A stretch of DNA of 64,000 nucleotides, taken from Christiangramia sabulilitoris (GTDB lineage Bacteria > Bacteroidota > Bacteroidia > Flavobacteriales > Flavobacteriaceae). Both the position numbers and the translations under genes were made by a program. Each line of letters begins with the position of its first letter. Position 1 is the first letter of the stretch. Location of the stretch: the NCBI RefSeq assembly GCF_007050985.1, contig NZ_VHSF01000002.1, positions 1 to 64,000 on the forward strand, in the 5' to 3' direction. The notes under the pieces are model-generated. The model had not been told where the DNA came from, did no database searches, and saw nothing but the letters and a program-made list of their open reading frames with translations. Shown one piece after another: positions 44,029 through 53,231 of the stretch.

Positions 44029-45996
44029 CTATTCTTTCTTTAATTCTGCGATATTATCGAGACGCTCATAAGAAGAGTTGTTACTTTTAAATTCGGGAAT
44101 GAGATCCTTTAATTTAGCAACTACTTTATCATTCTTTAACTTATTTGCCGATTTGATAATTTTAATGATTTTACCGTTGATCAACTCATAATTTCTAACC
44201 ACATCCTGGCCGATCATAATCTTTTTGTGATGGGTAGGTAAGGTTTTACACTCATCATTCAACAATTCTTCATAAAGTTTCTCACCAGGTCTTAATCCGG
44301 TTATTCGAACTTTAATATTTTTATTTGGTTGATAACCAGCGAGTTTTATCATTTTGATGGCTAAATCCATAATCTTAACGGGTTCTCCCATGTCAAATAC
44401 AAAGATCTCTCCCCCTTTTCCCATTGCACCTGCTTCAAGAACCAGCTGACATGCCTCAGGGATGGTCATAAAATATCTTATAATATCCGGATGTGTAATC
44501 GTAACAGGACCACCTTTCTCAATTTGTTTTTTAAACAAAGGAACGACAGATCCATTTGAGCCCAGTACATTTCCAAACCTGGTAGTTATGAATTTGGTGT
44601 TATGGCCAGAATGATTAAGCTGTTCATGATAAAGTGACTGTACATACATCTCTGCGGCCCGTTTAGAAGCACCCATGACATTGCTTGGATTTACAGCTTT
44701 ATCTGTAGATACCATAACAAAATGACCAACCTGATACTTGACTGCCAAGTCTGCTAAATTCTTCGTGCCGTGAATATTGACAAAAACAGCCTCATGCGGA
44801 TTGCTCTCCATCAAAGGCACATGTTTATAGGCAGCAGCATGATAAACTACATCAATATCCTGATTTTGAAACATCAATTCTAATCTCATTTGATTGCCAA
44901 CATCGCAAATCACCGCCTGGAAATTGAGATCAGGGTATTTTGATTCGATTTCAAGTTGGAGATTATGAAGAGGAGTTTCTGCCTGATCTAATATAATCAA
45001 CTTTCTTGGGTTATATTCTGCTACCTGTCTTACTATCTCACTCCCAATTGAACCAGCAGCGCCCGTAACAAGAATAGTTTTACCAGTTAACTGTTCGATT
45101 TTATTTTGAACATCTAATTGAATAGGCTCTCTATCCAGCAGATCTTCGATTTGCAGAGTTTTAATGCTCTTGGTTACAGGTTGGTCCCCATCCCATGAGG
45201 AAACCAAAGGAGCATTATATACAGCAATATCGTTTTCAAGACATTCCTCTACCAATTTGAATTTTTCTTCAGAAGTAAAAGAGTTTTCAGAAAATATAAT
45301 TGCCTTTGCTCCCAAAGAACTTACTTCTTTGTGAATTTTTTGGGTATGTCTAAGCACCGGTTTATCAAGAATACGTAAACTTTTATGCGCATTCGGGCTT
45401 AAAAATCCAACAATCTTGAATCTCTTGGGATGCTCAATATCTAGAGCTCCTGCAATCGAAATTGCATTTTCATCAACTCCTAGAATAACCGCTTTAATTA
45501 AAGCCTCATTTTTCTGTACGATCTTAAAATACTCGTAAACTTGCTTTACCCCAAGTCTGAATAGGAACAAAAGTGAAAATGAGATCCATAAATTTATAAG
45601 CAGGCCTCCAATTAGAAATATTTTTTCTCCGACAATAAAGTAGGTGGTATAGTTTATTATTATTAGCGTAAAAAAAACACTTACTGTAGCTAGCAGTAAT
45701 TTTAGGGCATCTATATTCGAGGAATATCTTATAATTCCGGCGTATGTTTTGAAGATGTAAAAATAAAGGATATTGGTCAGGACTATAATAAAGCCTTTTT
45801 CAACGAAACTCAATAAAGTATATTGAAATGGGGATAGATCTAATACTATAAATATTGTTAGTATTGTGGAAATACTAACCAATCCTATATCGATCAATAA
45901 AACAGCCCATCGAGGCAAATACTTAAGATTTCTTATATCTAAAGCATTATCCGGACCGGTGAGAATATTTTTCAGGGCTTCGTTGATTTTACCCAT
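44029..45996 (-). CDS. Membrane-bound nucleotide-sugar 4,6-dehydratase (PglF/WbpM/CapD-like)
   Basis: A 655-residue enzyme. Four membrane helices occupy about 30-155, then a CoA-binding-like Rossmann domain (about 165-270) and an extended SDR catalytic domain (about 300-600). The latter has TGAAGSIGSE (311-320), ICDVGN, YHAAAYKHVPLME, STDKAVNPSNVMGASKRAAE (Thr431-Asp-Lys433, Met441, Lys445) and LRPGEKLYEELL. These match the PglF group, which forms UDP-4-keto-6-deoxy-GlcNAc. The catalytic Tyr is replaced by Met, as expected for this subfamily. It starts the route to a 2,4-diamino sugar with the two genes upstream. Function is confident; the exact sugar stereochemistry is inferred. Confidence 0.92.
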   Translation of the reverse strand: MGKINEALKNILTGPDNALDIRNLKYLPRWAVLLIDIGLVSISTILTIFIVLDLSPFQYTLLSFVEKGFIIVLTNILYFYIFKTYAGIIRYSSNIDALKLLLATVSVFFTLIIINYTTYFIVGEKIFLIGGLLINLWISFSLLFLFRLGVKQVYEYFKIVQKNEALIKAVILGVDENAISIAGALDIEHPKRFKIVGFLSPNAHKSLRILDKPVLRHTQKIHKEVSSLGAKAIIFSENSFTSEEKFKLVEECLENDIAVYNAPLVSSWDGDQPVTKSIKTLQIEDLLDREPIQLDVQNKIEQLTGKTILVTGAAGSIGSEIVRQVAEYNPRKLIILDQAETPLHNLQLEIESKYPDLNFQAVICDVGNQMRLELMFQNQDIDVVYHAAAYKHVPLMESNPHEAVFVNIHGTKNLADLAVKYQVGHFVMVSTDKAVNPSNVMGASKRAAEMYVQSLYHEQLNHSGHNTKFITTRFGNVLGSNGSVVPLFKKQIEKGGPVTITHPDIIRYFMTIPEACQLVLEAGAMGKGGEIFVFDMGEPVKIMDLAIKMIKLAGYQPNKNIKVRITGLRPGEKLYEELLNDECKTLPTHHKKIMIGQDVVRNYELINGKIIKIIKSANKLKNDKVVAKLKDLIPEFKSNNSSYERLDNIAELKKE

Positions 45997-46005
45997 AATA
46001 TAAAT

Positions 46006-47166
46006 CTATTTTTTCAAACAATCCAAGATCGCATTTTTAATTCGATCCCTGTCATTATCTGAAAGATTAGAACCACTTGGCAAACATAAGCCTTTTTTGA
46101 AAATATCTTCAGCCAAACCAGTACCGTAGAAAGGATATCCTTCAAAAACAGGTTGCATGTGCATTGGTTTCCAAAGTGGACGACTTTCAATATTCTCCGC
46201 TTCCAATGATAATCTTAAATCTTCCCGACTTATACCATTTGTTTTACTTTCCTCCACCTCAATAACGGTTAGCCAATGATTACTATAAAAATCGTTAGTT
46301 GGCTCTTTATGTACCTCCACACCTTCAATAGAATCGAATAAATTTACATAAAAATGAAACATCTCCCTTCGGGCAGCCACTCTTTCAATCAAAACTTCCA
46401 TTTGTCCCCGACCTATTCCTGCAGAAATATTGCTTAACCTGTAATTATAACCCACCTGGCTATGCTGGTAATGTGGAGCATCATCTCTGGCCTGTGTAGC
46501 TAAAAACACAGCTTTTTGCTTTTCTTCCAAAGATCGGGTCACTAATGCGCCACCACCAGAGCTTGTAATTATTTTATTACCGTTAAATGAAAGAATTGAA
46601 TATTTACCAAATGTCCCACAATTTCTTCCTTTATACGTGCTCCCTAATGCTTCAGCACTATCTTCAACAACAGGAATATCATACTTTGCTGAAATTTCCG
46701 CTATTTCGTCAACCTTATAAGGAGTTCCGTATAGATGTACTGCAATGATTGCTTTCGGTTTTTTTCCCTGTGAAATCCTGTCCTGAATGGCCAGTTCTAA
46801 TTGTTTTGGACAAATGTTCAGGGTAGCTCTTTCACTATCAACAAATACAGGGGTTGCTCCCAGATACATTATTGGATTTGCTGATGCAGCAAAAGTCATA
46901 CTTTGACATATGACCTCATCACCACGCTGAACTCCCAGTAATATTAGCGCTAAATGCAATGCGGCCGTGCCTGAACTTAGTGCGGCAACTTCAATTTTAC
47001 CTGATCCATTCGAATTAAGGTAGCTTTTAATATCCTCCTCAAAACCATTCACATTAGGACCTAACGGTGCAATCCAATTATCATCAAACGCGGCGTTTAT
47101 ATATTCCAGTTCTGTTCTTCCCATATGCGGTGAAGACAGCCAGATCTTTTCTTTATTCATTTTCAA
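46006..47166 (-). CDS. PLP sugar aminotransferase, DegT/DnrJ/EryC1/StrS family (PglE-like)
   Basis: A 386-residue enzyme. The PLP lysine is Lys198 in ILSFNGNKIITSSGGGALV, and Asp169 in VVEDSAEALGSTYKG contacts the PLP ring. The N-terminus KIWLSSPHMGRTELEYINAAF is typical of PglE, which transfers an amino group to C4 of UDP-4-keto-6-deoxy-GlcNAc. It lies between the dehydratase (9 bp) and the acetyltransferase (14-bp overlap), so the three form a coupled unit for a diacetamido-trideoxy sugar. Family is very secure; the specific substrate follows from neighbours. Confidence 0.93.
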   Translation of the reverse strand: MKMNKEKIWLSSPHMGRTELEYINAAFDDNWIAPLGPNVNGFEEDIKSYLNSNGSGKIEVAALSSGTAALHLALILLGVQRGDEVICQSMTFAASANPIMYLGATPVFVDSERATLNICPKQLELAIQDRISQGKKPKAIIAVHLYGTPYKVDEIAEISAKYDIPVVEDSAEALGSTYKGRNCGTFGKYSILSFNGNKIITSSGGGALVTRSLEEKQKAVFLATQARDDAPHYQHSQVGYNYRLSNISAGIGRGQMEVLIERVAARREMFHFYVNLFDSIEGVEVHKEPTNDFYSNHWLTVIEVEESKTNGISREDLRLSLEAENIESRPLWKPMHMQPVFEGYPFYGTGLAEDIFKKGLCLPSGSNLSDNDRDRIKNAILDCLKK

Positions 47167-47767
47167 CCCTATTATATTTTATAATTCTTCCCGGGCTACC
47201 CACCACTACTGCATAATCGGGAATATCATTTATAATTACAGCACCTGCACCTACAGTTACCCATTTACCAATACTCACTCCCGGAATTACAGTAGCTCCT
47301 GCACCTATCTGAGTACCTTCTCCAATATTTACATTCCCGGTTATTGTAGCCCCGGGAGAAACATGTACGAAATCACTAAAATTTGCATCATGCTCAATTA
47401 TAGCTCCGGTATTAATTATACAATGATCTCCTATTATTGAGGAAGAATTAATTGTAGCATTAGGCATCACTACAGATCCATTACCAATCTTAATATCTTC
47501 CGAAATAATCGCAGATGGATGAACTATAGCTTTAATAAATGGATTTGAAACTTTTTCAACAATTTTTTTTCTTATCCTATTATTTCCTACGGCAGCGATC
47601 ACCTCTTTACCGGTCATTTCCTCTGTAAAACTATGGAAGACATTCAAACCCTTGATATTTATTATTGAAGGGTCATCATCAATTATAAAATCTATAGCCT
47701 GGCTATTAATAGAATTAACAATATCTATGATAACTTTCCCATGTCCGCTGGCGCCATATATGATCAT
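47153..47767 (-). CDS. Sugar N-acetyltransferase, left-handed beta-helix (PglD/NeuD-like)
   Basis: A 204-residue enzyme with an N-terminal Rossmann-like nucleotide-sugar domain (MIIYGASGHGKVIIDIV). It is followed by hexapeptide repeats (about 95-190; IGNGSVVMPNATINSSSIIGDH, IGEGTQIGAGATVIPGVSIG). The His of IEHDAN (about 114-119) fits the catalytic base of PglD. It should acetylate the C4 amino group made by the downstream-encoded aminotransferase, giving UDP-N,N'-diacetylbacillosamine or a stereoisomer. Its ATG overlaps the upstream stop (TGATG) and its 3' end overlaps the aminotransferase by 14 bp. High confidence for the family. Confidence 0.91.
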   Translation of the reverse strand: MIIYGASGHGKVIIDIVNSINSQAIDFIIDDDPSIINIKGLNVFHSFTEEMTGKEVIAAVGNNRIRKKIVEKVSNPFIKAIVHPSAIISEDIKIGNGSVVMPNATINSSSIIGDHCIINTGAIIEHDANFSDFVHVSPGATITGNVNIGEGTQIGAGATVIPGVSIGKWVTVGAGAVIINDIPDYAVVVGSPGRIIKYNRVENE

Positions 47768-48372
47768 CAGTTCTTTCCGTTAAAAGGTTCTGTTGTGGCC
47801 ATATTTTTAGTATTTATTCCCTCTGAAATCAATACTTTCTTTATGGTTTTAAATAATATCCTTAAATCTAAAGCAAAAGAAATATTTTCTACATACCAAA
47901 CGTCATATTCAAATTTCTGGGTCCAACTTATGGCATTTCGCCCATTTATTTGAGCCCAACCGGTAATCCCAGGCTTAACTTCATGCCTTTTCCTTTGTTC
48001 CCTGTTATACAGACTTAAATACTGCGGAAGTAAAGGTCTTGGTCCAATAAGACTCATATCACCCTTAAACACATTAATTAATTGGGGGATTTCATCTATA
48101 GAAAATTTTCTAACCAATTTCCCAATAACCGTTAACCTATCTGAATCTGGCAATAATTTTCCGGATCTATCCTTTGCATCAGTCATCGTCCGGAATTTTA
48201 TTATTTTAAAAATCTTTCCGTGTTTTCCAGGTCTTTCCTGGAAAAAAAATGGCTTACCATTATTAGCAAAGGCCAGCAGTACGGTAAAAATTAGTAATAA
48301 CGGACTTAAAATAACTAAGCCTATCAGAGCTACGAAAAAATCAATAATAGGTTTCAGGTATTTTTTATACAT
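47767..48372 (-). CDS. Undecaprenyl-phosphate sugar phosphotransferase (PglC-like initiating enzyme)
   Basis: A 201-residue monotopic phosphoglycosyl transferase (Bac_transf). The re-entrant membrane helix is at about 8-35 (IIDFFVALIGLVILSPLLLI). Catalytic and substrate motifs are KIIKFRTMTDA, SIDEIPQLINVFKGDMSLIGPRP (with the Asp-Glu dyad) and KPGITGWAQINGRN. It transfers the phosphosugar from UDP to undecaprenyl phosphate to begin the repeat unit. The size matches PglC rather than the longer WbaP. Directly upstream of the pglD-like gene. Function is very confident; sugar identity is inferred from the bacillosamine set. Confidence 0.94.
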   Translation of the reverse strand: MYKKYLKPIIDFFVALIGLVILSPLLLIFTVLLAFANNGKPFFFQERPGKHGKIFKIIKFRTMTDAKDRSGKLLPDSDRLTVIGKLVRKFSIDEIPQLINVFKGDMSLIGPRPLLPQYLSLYNREQRKRHEVKPGITGWAQINGRNAISWTQKFEYDVWYVENISFALDLRILFKTIKKVLISEGINTKNMATTEPFNGKN

Positions 48373-48399
48373 TAAATAAATCTTTTCGCAGCGGCGAAT

Positions 48400-49563
48400 T
48401 TAATCATGTTTATAGAGGCCTTCTAATTCTTTGTATTCTTTTAACAATAATTGCCAAAACTGAGCACGTTCATAATTATCCTGAATTATTTTCCGGCTAT
48501 TTGCAATTAAGTTTTCTCTTAAATTTTCATCCAGTACCAAGGTTTTCATTGCTGTCTTCAAACCTTCTTCACTTTTCACCTCTACAATAATCCCATTAAC
48601 GCCATCTTTCACTATCTCGTTACAACCGTTAATATTAGTAACAATCACGGGTAAACTCATTGCATTAGCCTGCATCACTACGTTAGGAAATCCCTCCCGG
48701 TAACTTGGAAATGCTAAAATATTTGCAATAGAGAAATACGGCCGAACATCGGTCTGGTAACCTGTAGTAATTATTTTTTTATGCGACTTAATCGTTTCGT
48801 AAACATCAGGTAATAGAGGATCAAGTTCCTTTTCAAACGGCCCAACCAATAACAGCGTGATATTATCGATTTCAGAATTCAGCTTTTCGAACGCCTTCAC
48901 CAATTCATTAATCCCTTTTTCAGTTACCAGGCGCCCCACAAAGATAAATACCAGATCATCTTGCGGAATATTCAATTCCTTTCTTAAAATCCGTTGATCA
49001 TCCTCTGAAAATTTTGCAGGATCGAAATAATTGGTATCTATACCATTGGAGCTACCCTTGCCTAAAACCTTCAACTTCTCTTCCCTGGCATATCCCGATT
49101 TAAAACAAATCCTTTTTAATTCCACAGAGTTTGGATATACCCTGGTGGCAAGCTTATAAGTTAATTTTTCTACCAGATCCAGGATTTTTCTTTTTAGACC
49201 CCTGGTCTCCAGAAGAGGTAAACCAGCGACAGTGTGTAAACGGATAGGGACACCGGCAAGGCTAGCAGCCAACATTCCAATTATTCCGGCTTTAGGTGTA
49301 TGAGTATGCACAATAAGAGGTTTCTCTTTTTTCAGAAACCAAAATAACCGCAGAACGGCCTTTAAATCCCGGATAGGCGTTATAGCACGGGTCATTTCAA
49401 CATGAAAGGTATCAACTTTATTCTTCAGCCCATATTGCACTAAACGATCCTTTTCAGCTGAAACCGCTATAACCTCATAATAGTTATTCATGTAAGTCAA
49501 CTGTCCTTCCAGTAATTTCTCTAAAGACAAGGGAATTGTCGTAATTCTAACCAGTTTTTGCAC
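48400..49563 (-). CDS. GT4 glycosyltransferase (PglA/CapM-like)
   Basis: A 387-residue cytoplasmic GT-B enzyme. N-terminal motifs are HTHTPKAGIIGMLAASLAGVP and RLHTVAGLP, typical of the CapM/PglA group that adds the second sugar to lipid-linked bacillosamine. The C-terminal donor site has FVGRLVTEKGINELVKAF and the EX7E pattern in SYREGFPNVVMQANAMSLP, where the second Glu is replaced by Gln. Located 27 bp upstream of the PglC-like gene in the same direction. It is probably the first elongating transferase. GT4 assignment is secure; acceptor and donor are inferred. Confidence 0.9.
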   Translation of the reverse strand: MQKLVRITTIPLSLEKLLEGQLTYMNNYYEVIAVSAEKDRLVQYGLKNKVDTFHVEMTRAITPIRDLKAVLRLFWFLKKEKPLIVHTHTPKAGIIGMLAASLAGVPIRLHTVAGLPLLETRGLKRKILDLVEKLTYKLATRVYPNSVELKRICFKSGYAREEKLKVLGKGSSNGIDTNYFDPAKFSEDDQRILRKELNIPQDDLVFIFVGRLVTEKGINELVKAFEKLNSEIDNITLLLVGPFEKELDPLLPDVYETIKSHKKIITTGYQTDVRPYFSIANILAFPSYREGFPNVVMQANAMSLPVIVTNINGCNEIVKDGVNGIIVEVKSEEGLKTAMKTLVLDENLRENLIANSRKIIQDNYERAQFWQLLLKEYKELEGLYKHD

Positions 49564-49627
49564 TCACAGTAAATTTGGATATCGGCAAAGCTAATATTTT
49601 TATAGCGTTTTACCTTCTGATTAAATA

Positions 49628-50857
49628 TCAGGTTGTAACAATCTTTCTTGATTTAGAAGAATTCAGAATATGCAACCTTCTTTTTACTTCTTCAGATTTG
49701 TCATAAGCCAGGAAATAATAAATAACAAAGAACATAAAATACATGATCATCGTTTTTTGTCTAATCATGATCCCAAGATTGGACATAATAAAGGTCATGG
49801 CAACAGAAGTTGAAAGAAAGATCATCAAACAGGTCTTTACATGAGAAGGTGCATTTTTCCAGAATTTGAAAAAATTAAGGCGAAAGATCTTTCCAAAAAG
49901 TAACAGATAAATAAGATTTTCAATAGATACTATTATTCCAAGAAATCCCGGAGCATCCAGAAAAAGTGGCCTAAACCAAAAAGTAAGAACTTTTTCCAGC
50001 AAACTATACCCGGCCATATTTACTCCAGAATTTGCTTCACTAAGGTTTTGTGACCTGTTGTCAGAAAATTGCATAAAATCGGCAACCAGAGTTGTAGAAT
50101 CCCCAAGATTTACAACGGAAAGGATCTGATCTTTAAGTATCAGTATACCGACCATTACTATTGATGTCAATAAAACTTTATATCTCAGAGCTATAATGTT
50201 TTTCCCGAAATACAGCCCGTATAACCCGCCGGCGCAGAGAAGCAGAAACATATGCGGCCTTATAGCGAAAACCAGTAAAGAGGAAAACAGGAGTCCTAAT
50301 ATCCGAGCTCTTGGCTTATTCAATGAAAATGCAAAAAGCATTAATCCAAAAAAGATCAGCGCTCCTTTCCCTAGACTTGCAGACCAGAAGTGCATATTCG
50401 GGAAGAATAATACTAAGGTTAGCAGATCTACCTTTTTAAAAACCCGAACTTTGACATTAATATTTTCTTTAAAAAATAGAAAGCCGAGAACAAAACCCCA
50501 ATACCCAATCCAGGTAAATAGAAGCATCATCAATTCAAACGAAAATTCAAAATAATTGATAAAGGGATACGAAAAGAAATCAATAAAAGTGGTTTCAGTT
50601 CCAAAAAGCTGAAACCAACTCCCTTCGAAGTTATCTGCTCTGGAGAAATAAGCCTTACTATCAGATCGATGGGACAAAGTATAGACATAATAAATAATTC
50701 CAAAACCAATATGGTAAAAGAAAAGCCAGTTCATTTTCACCTTTGGCAAAAAATGGAATTTCGAATGAAGATAAGCCAGTATTTTCTGGTTGACCTCAAA
50801 CAAAAATGGAATCAGCATCAAGGCTTCTAAAATCCGGAAAATTAATTGGTATTCCAT
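49628..50857 (-). CDS. Polytopic membrane protein, polysaccharide polymerase-like (paralog A)
   Basis: A 409-residue protein with about ten hydrophobic segments and conserved patches shared with the protein at 56679-57878: TTFIDFFSYPFIN, LFFPNMHFWSASLGKGALIFFG, AIRPHMFLLL, WFRPLFLDAPGFLG and SNLGIMIRQKTMIMYF. No named domain is recognisable. The location, topology and a long polar loop suggest an oligosaccharide repeat-unit polymerase (Wzy/EpsG-like), which would join repeat units on the periplasmic face. The start gives a plausible first helix. A function other than polymerase is possible. Paralogy to the second copy is clear. Confidence 0.7.
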   Translation of the reverse strand: MEYQLIFRILEALMLIPFLFEVNQKILAYLHSKFHFLPKVKMNWLFFYHIGFGIIYYVYTLSHRSDSKAYFSRADNFEGSWFQLFGTETTFIDFFSYPFINYFEFSFELMMLLFTWIGYWGFVLGFLFFKENINVKVRVFKKVDLLTLVLFFPNMHFWSASLGKGALIFFGLMLFAFSLNKPRARILGLLFSSLLVFAIRPHMFLLLCAGGLYGLYFGKNIIALRYKVLLTSIVMVGILILKDQILSVVNLGDSTTLVADFMQFSDNRSQNLSEANSGVNMAGYSLLEKVLTFWFRPLFLDAPGFLGIIVSIENLIYLLLFGKIFRLNFFKFWKNAPSHVKTCLMIFLSTSVAMTFIMSNLGIMIRQKTMIMYFMFFVIYYFLAYDKSEEVKRRLHILNSSKSRKIVTT

Positions 50858-51018
50858 AGTTCAATGATTGAACATGGATTTTGCAAATAGCCTGCCATTT
50901 ATGAATTGATCATAAAATCAGATTTTTTACTATGTCTATCTTATTTGACTTCGTTGTTTCTGTCGAAAATTTCCTCAAAATTGTGGATTGAAACCATTTT
51001 AAAATAAGAAATACTGGG

Positions 51019-51054
51019 AAAAAAAAGACCGTCAATGCTGACGGTCTTTTTTTT
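51019..51054 (-). terminator. Strong bidirectional terminator below the repeat lipoprotein
   Basis: A perfect 10-bp stem AAGACCGTCA/TGACGGTCTT with an ATGC loop is flanked by A and T runs on both sides. It lies 15 bp past the stop of the minus-strand lipoprotein gene and separates it from the membrane-protein gene. Confidence 0.9.
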
Positions 51055-51068
51055 CAATATTTTTTTAG

Positions 51069-52040
51069 TTAATCTGCAATTACTCTTACTGTAAGGTTCA
51101 CTGAATCTGAACAATCCCCATCTGTAATAGTATATGTAGTAGTATAATCACCAAGTTTAGATTCCCGATTAGGATCGTTAAACGCACTGATTAAGTTCCA
51201 GATGGATGGATCAAATGAACCATTTCCTGGCACACCTCTCTCTAGTAGACTTAGATAAAGTTTTCTCACCTCATCCCAACTTTCAATCGCTGCAGCCTGA
51301 CTTACGGTCATTTCGATTAAATTGTCTTGGCCAGCATTAATTTCACATAAGGGTTCATCTAACTTATCTGGAATTACAATGATTGTTAGCTTGACTGAAT
51401 CTGAACAGTCGCCTTGTTCTATTGTATACGTAGTGGAGTAATCACCTAATTTCACCTCATTATTTCTAAATGCATTTATCAAATTCCAGATTGTAGGATC
51501 AAAAGTTCCATCCCTTGGAATTCCCTGAGCTAAAAGGCTCAAATAAAGTTTTCTTACTTCGTCCCAACTTTCTATTGCCGACGCTTCAGAAAGTTCTATC
51601 TCCAAAGAAGCATCAGGCCCAGCGGTAAAAGCTTCACAATTATTCGCATCGTCAGCTGGATCTGGCACAACATTTACAGTTAAAACAACTGAATCTGAAC
51701 AATCTCCATTCAACGAATAGGTAGTTGAATACTCTCCAATTCCTTTCGCTTGAAATTCCCTGATAATATCCCAAATTCTAGGATCGAAAGTTCCATTTCG
51801 GGAAACACCAGGTTGAAGAAGACTTAAATATAGCTTTCGCACTTCATCCCAGCTTTCTATGGCAGAAGCTTCAGAAAATGTGATAGTCTTAGCAGCATCT
51901 ATTCCGGCACAACCGGCATCAGTAATTCCGGCATCAACACTTTCTACCGGATTAGTTATTAAGTCTTCTTCTATTGGATCAATACTACAGCCAATAAAAA
52001 GAACACATAAAATTAATTGAAAAAATAATTTTGTTTTCAT
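51069..52040 (-). CDS. Lipoprotein made of three ~90-residue repeats, family unknown
   Basis: A 323-residue lipoprotein (lipobox CVLFIGC, Cys18). Three tandem modules at about 44-126, 135-225 and 232-323 each contain, in order, Cys, AG.D, ESWDEVRKLYLSLL, a G..FDP.IW.LI segment, LGDY.TTYT and GDCSDSV.LTV.V. Each module has one Cys at its start and one in GDCSDS, so an internal disulfide is likely. The end strands look Ig-like while the middle is helical. I do not recognise a known domain. A fourth module is in the neighbouring lipoprotein. The position inside a polysaccharide locus suggests a surface protein that binds or displays the polymer. That is inference. Confidence 0.85.
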   Translation of the reverse strand: MKTKLFFQLILCVLFIGCSIDPIEEDLITNPVESVDAGITDAGCAGIDAAKTITFSEASAIESWDEVRKLYLSLLQPGVSRNGTFDPRIWDIIREFQAKGIGEYSTTYSLNGDCSDSVVLTVNVVPDPADDANNCEAFTAGPDASLEIELSEASAIESWDEVRKLYLSLLAQGIPRDGTFDPTIWNLINAFRNNEVKLGDYSTTYTIEQGDCSDSVKLTIIVIPDKLDEPLCEINAGQDNLIEMTVSQAAAIESWDEVRKLYLSLLERGVPGNGSFDPSIWNLISAFNDPNRESKLGDYTTTYTITDGDCSDSVNLTVRVIAD

Positions 52041-52242
52041 ATTGAATAAAGTTTAGAATGGTTACTCAAATGTAATTCAACAAAAATCAGTTTTTCAACA
52101 ATTTCGATATGTAACTAGAATACTTGTTAAATAAGAGAATAAGTCTTACTTTAAGATTTCATTTGAAAGTATTAATCTTTAATTTGTAGTACAAATTTTA
52201 TAATTCTAAACCTATAATTTTTCTGCGTATTTTAATTCCTTT

Positions 52243-53034
52243 TTACTGCGAATCCGGCACCACACGAAGAATTAGATTAGTAGAATCTGAGCAACTTCCA
52301 GTTCCTAAGGTATAGGTTGTAGGATAATCTCCTAACTGAGTTTCTCTACTTGGATCATTAAAATCATAGATTAAATCCCAAATACTTGGTTTATACACCC
52401 CATCCTTTTTATTCACGCCGGAATCCAGCATAGATGCATACGTTTTTCTAACTTCATCCCAGCTGGGTAATGCCTGTGCTTCTGACAAAGTAATTTCACG
52501 AATTTGATCTGTACCAGCATAATTTTTAAAATTTTCTATCTGGTAGGTAAAATAAAATTTCCCATTAGTTAATGTTTCGTCTGTAGCAAAATGTTCCTCT
52601 CTATTTTTTCCCTTTCCAAATTGTGCTACCGCACTAATCATAATTTCCTCGCCAACAGCAATATTAAGATCTTTGAAATTAAATCTCAATATTACTTCAT
52701 CTACTGCCTTGTCTACAGATTCAGAATAATAAAATTCAGAAGGATTCAATTGACCATTCCCTTTCTTGGGAAAATCTGCCAGATCTTTGGCAAAATGAAT
52801 GCTCATTTTATTTAAAGATTTTGAGCTTATTTTATTAACCCTTACCTCTAAATAATCGTAAAAATTTCGGACTGTTATTATAGCTTCTTGCCCAAACTCC
52901 AGATCGTAAACACTACACCCATCTATATTAGATATAAGGTTAACCTCGGATATTTTCATGTCATCCAAACTTTCCTGGTCCGAAGTGCAGGAATACAAGG
53001 CCATAATAAATGACAACATCATCAATCTTTTCAT
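52243..53034 (-). CDS. Lipoprotein with one copy of the same repeat, family unknown
   Basis: A 263-residue lipoprotein (MKRLMMLSFIMALYSC, Cys16). Residues about 25-170 form an unfamiliar beta-rich N-terminal domain. Residues about 173-263 are one copy of the repeat in the neighbouring gene: AGTDQIREITLSEAQALPSW, DEVRK, IWDLIYDFNDPSRETQLGDY, TTYTLGTGSCSDSTNLILRVV. The first Cys of the module is missing here. It is 202 bp upstream of the three-repeat lipoprotein, in the same orientation, with the strong terminator after the second gene, so they may be one transcript. Function unknown. Confidence 0.82.
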   Translation of the reverse strand: MKRLMMLSFIMALYSCTSDQESLDDMKISEVNLISNIDGCSVYDLEFGQEAIITVRNFYDYLEVRVNKISSKSLNKMSIHFAKDLADFPKKGNGQLNPSEFYYSESVDKAVDEVILRFNFKDLNIAVGEEIMISAVAQFGKGKNREEHFATDETLTNGKFYFTYQIENFKNYAGTDQIREITLSEAQALPSWDEVRKTYASMLDSGVNKKDGVYKPSIWDLIYDFNDPSRETQLGDYPTTYTLGTGSCSDSTNLILRVVPDSQ

Positions 53035-53134
53035 AATTAGCTGGTTATAAGTTAGATTATGAAATTTAGCAGATATGACCGATAGAACAAATTAAATCCT
53101 ATTTAATTCGTTGAAAAGTTATTTTAGCATGGTA

Positions 53135-53155
53135 GAATACACGGATGGCGTATTC
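53135..53155. promoter_or_regulatory. Inverted repeat in the divergent lipoprotein/acetyltransferase region
   Basis: GAATAC (53135-53140) and GTATTC (53150-53155) are a perfect inverted repeat with 9 bases between, in the 197-bp region between two divergent genes. It could be an operator; no regulator is known. Confidence 0.25.
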
Positions 53156-53231
53156 CATATGATATTTTTTGACTAAACTTGTCCTAGACTTAAAAATTCG
53201 TCGGTACTTTCAGAAATAGCAAAAATCTAAT

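Noticed and set aside
51069-53034. Possible CRISPR or DNA-level repeat array
   Set aside because: Repeat spacing is about 270 bp and the repeats are in-frame protein modules with synonymous differences.
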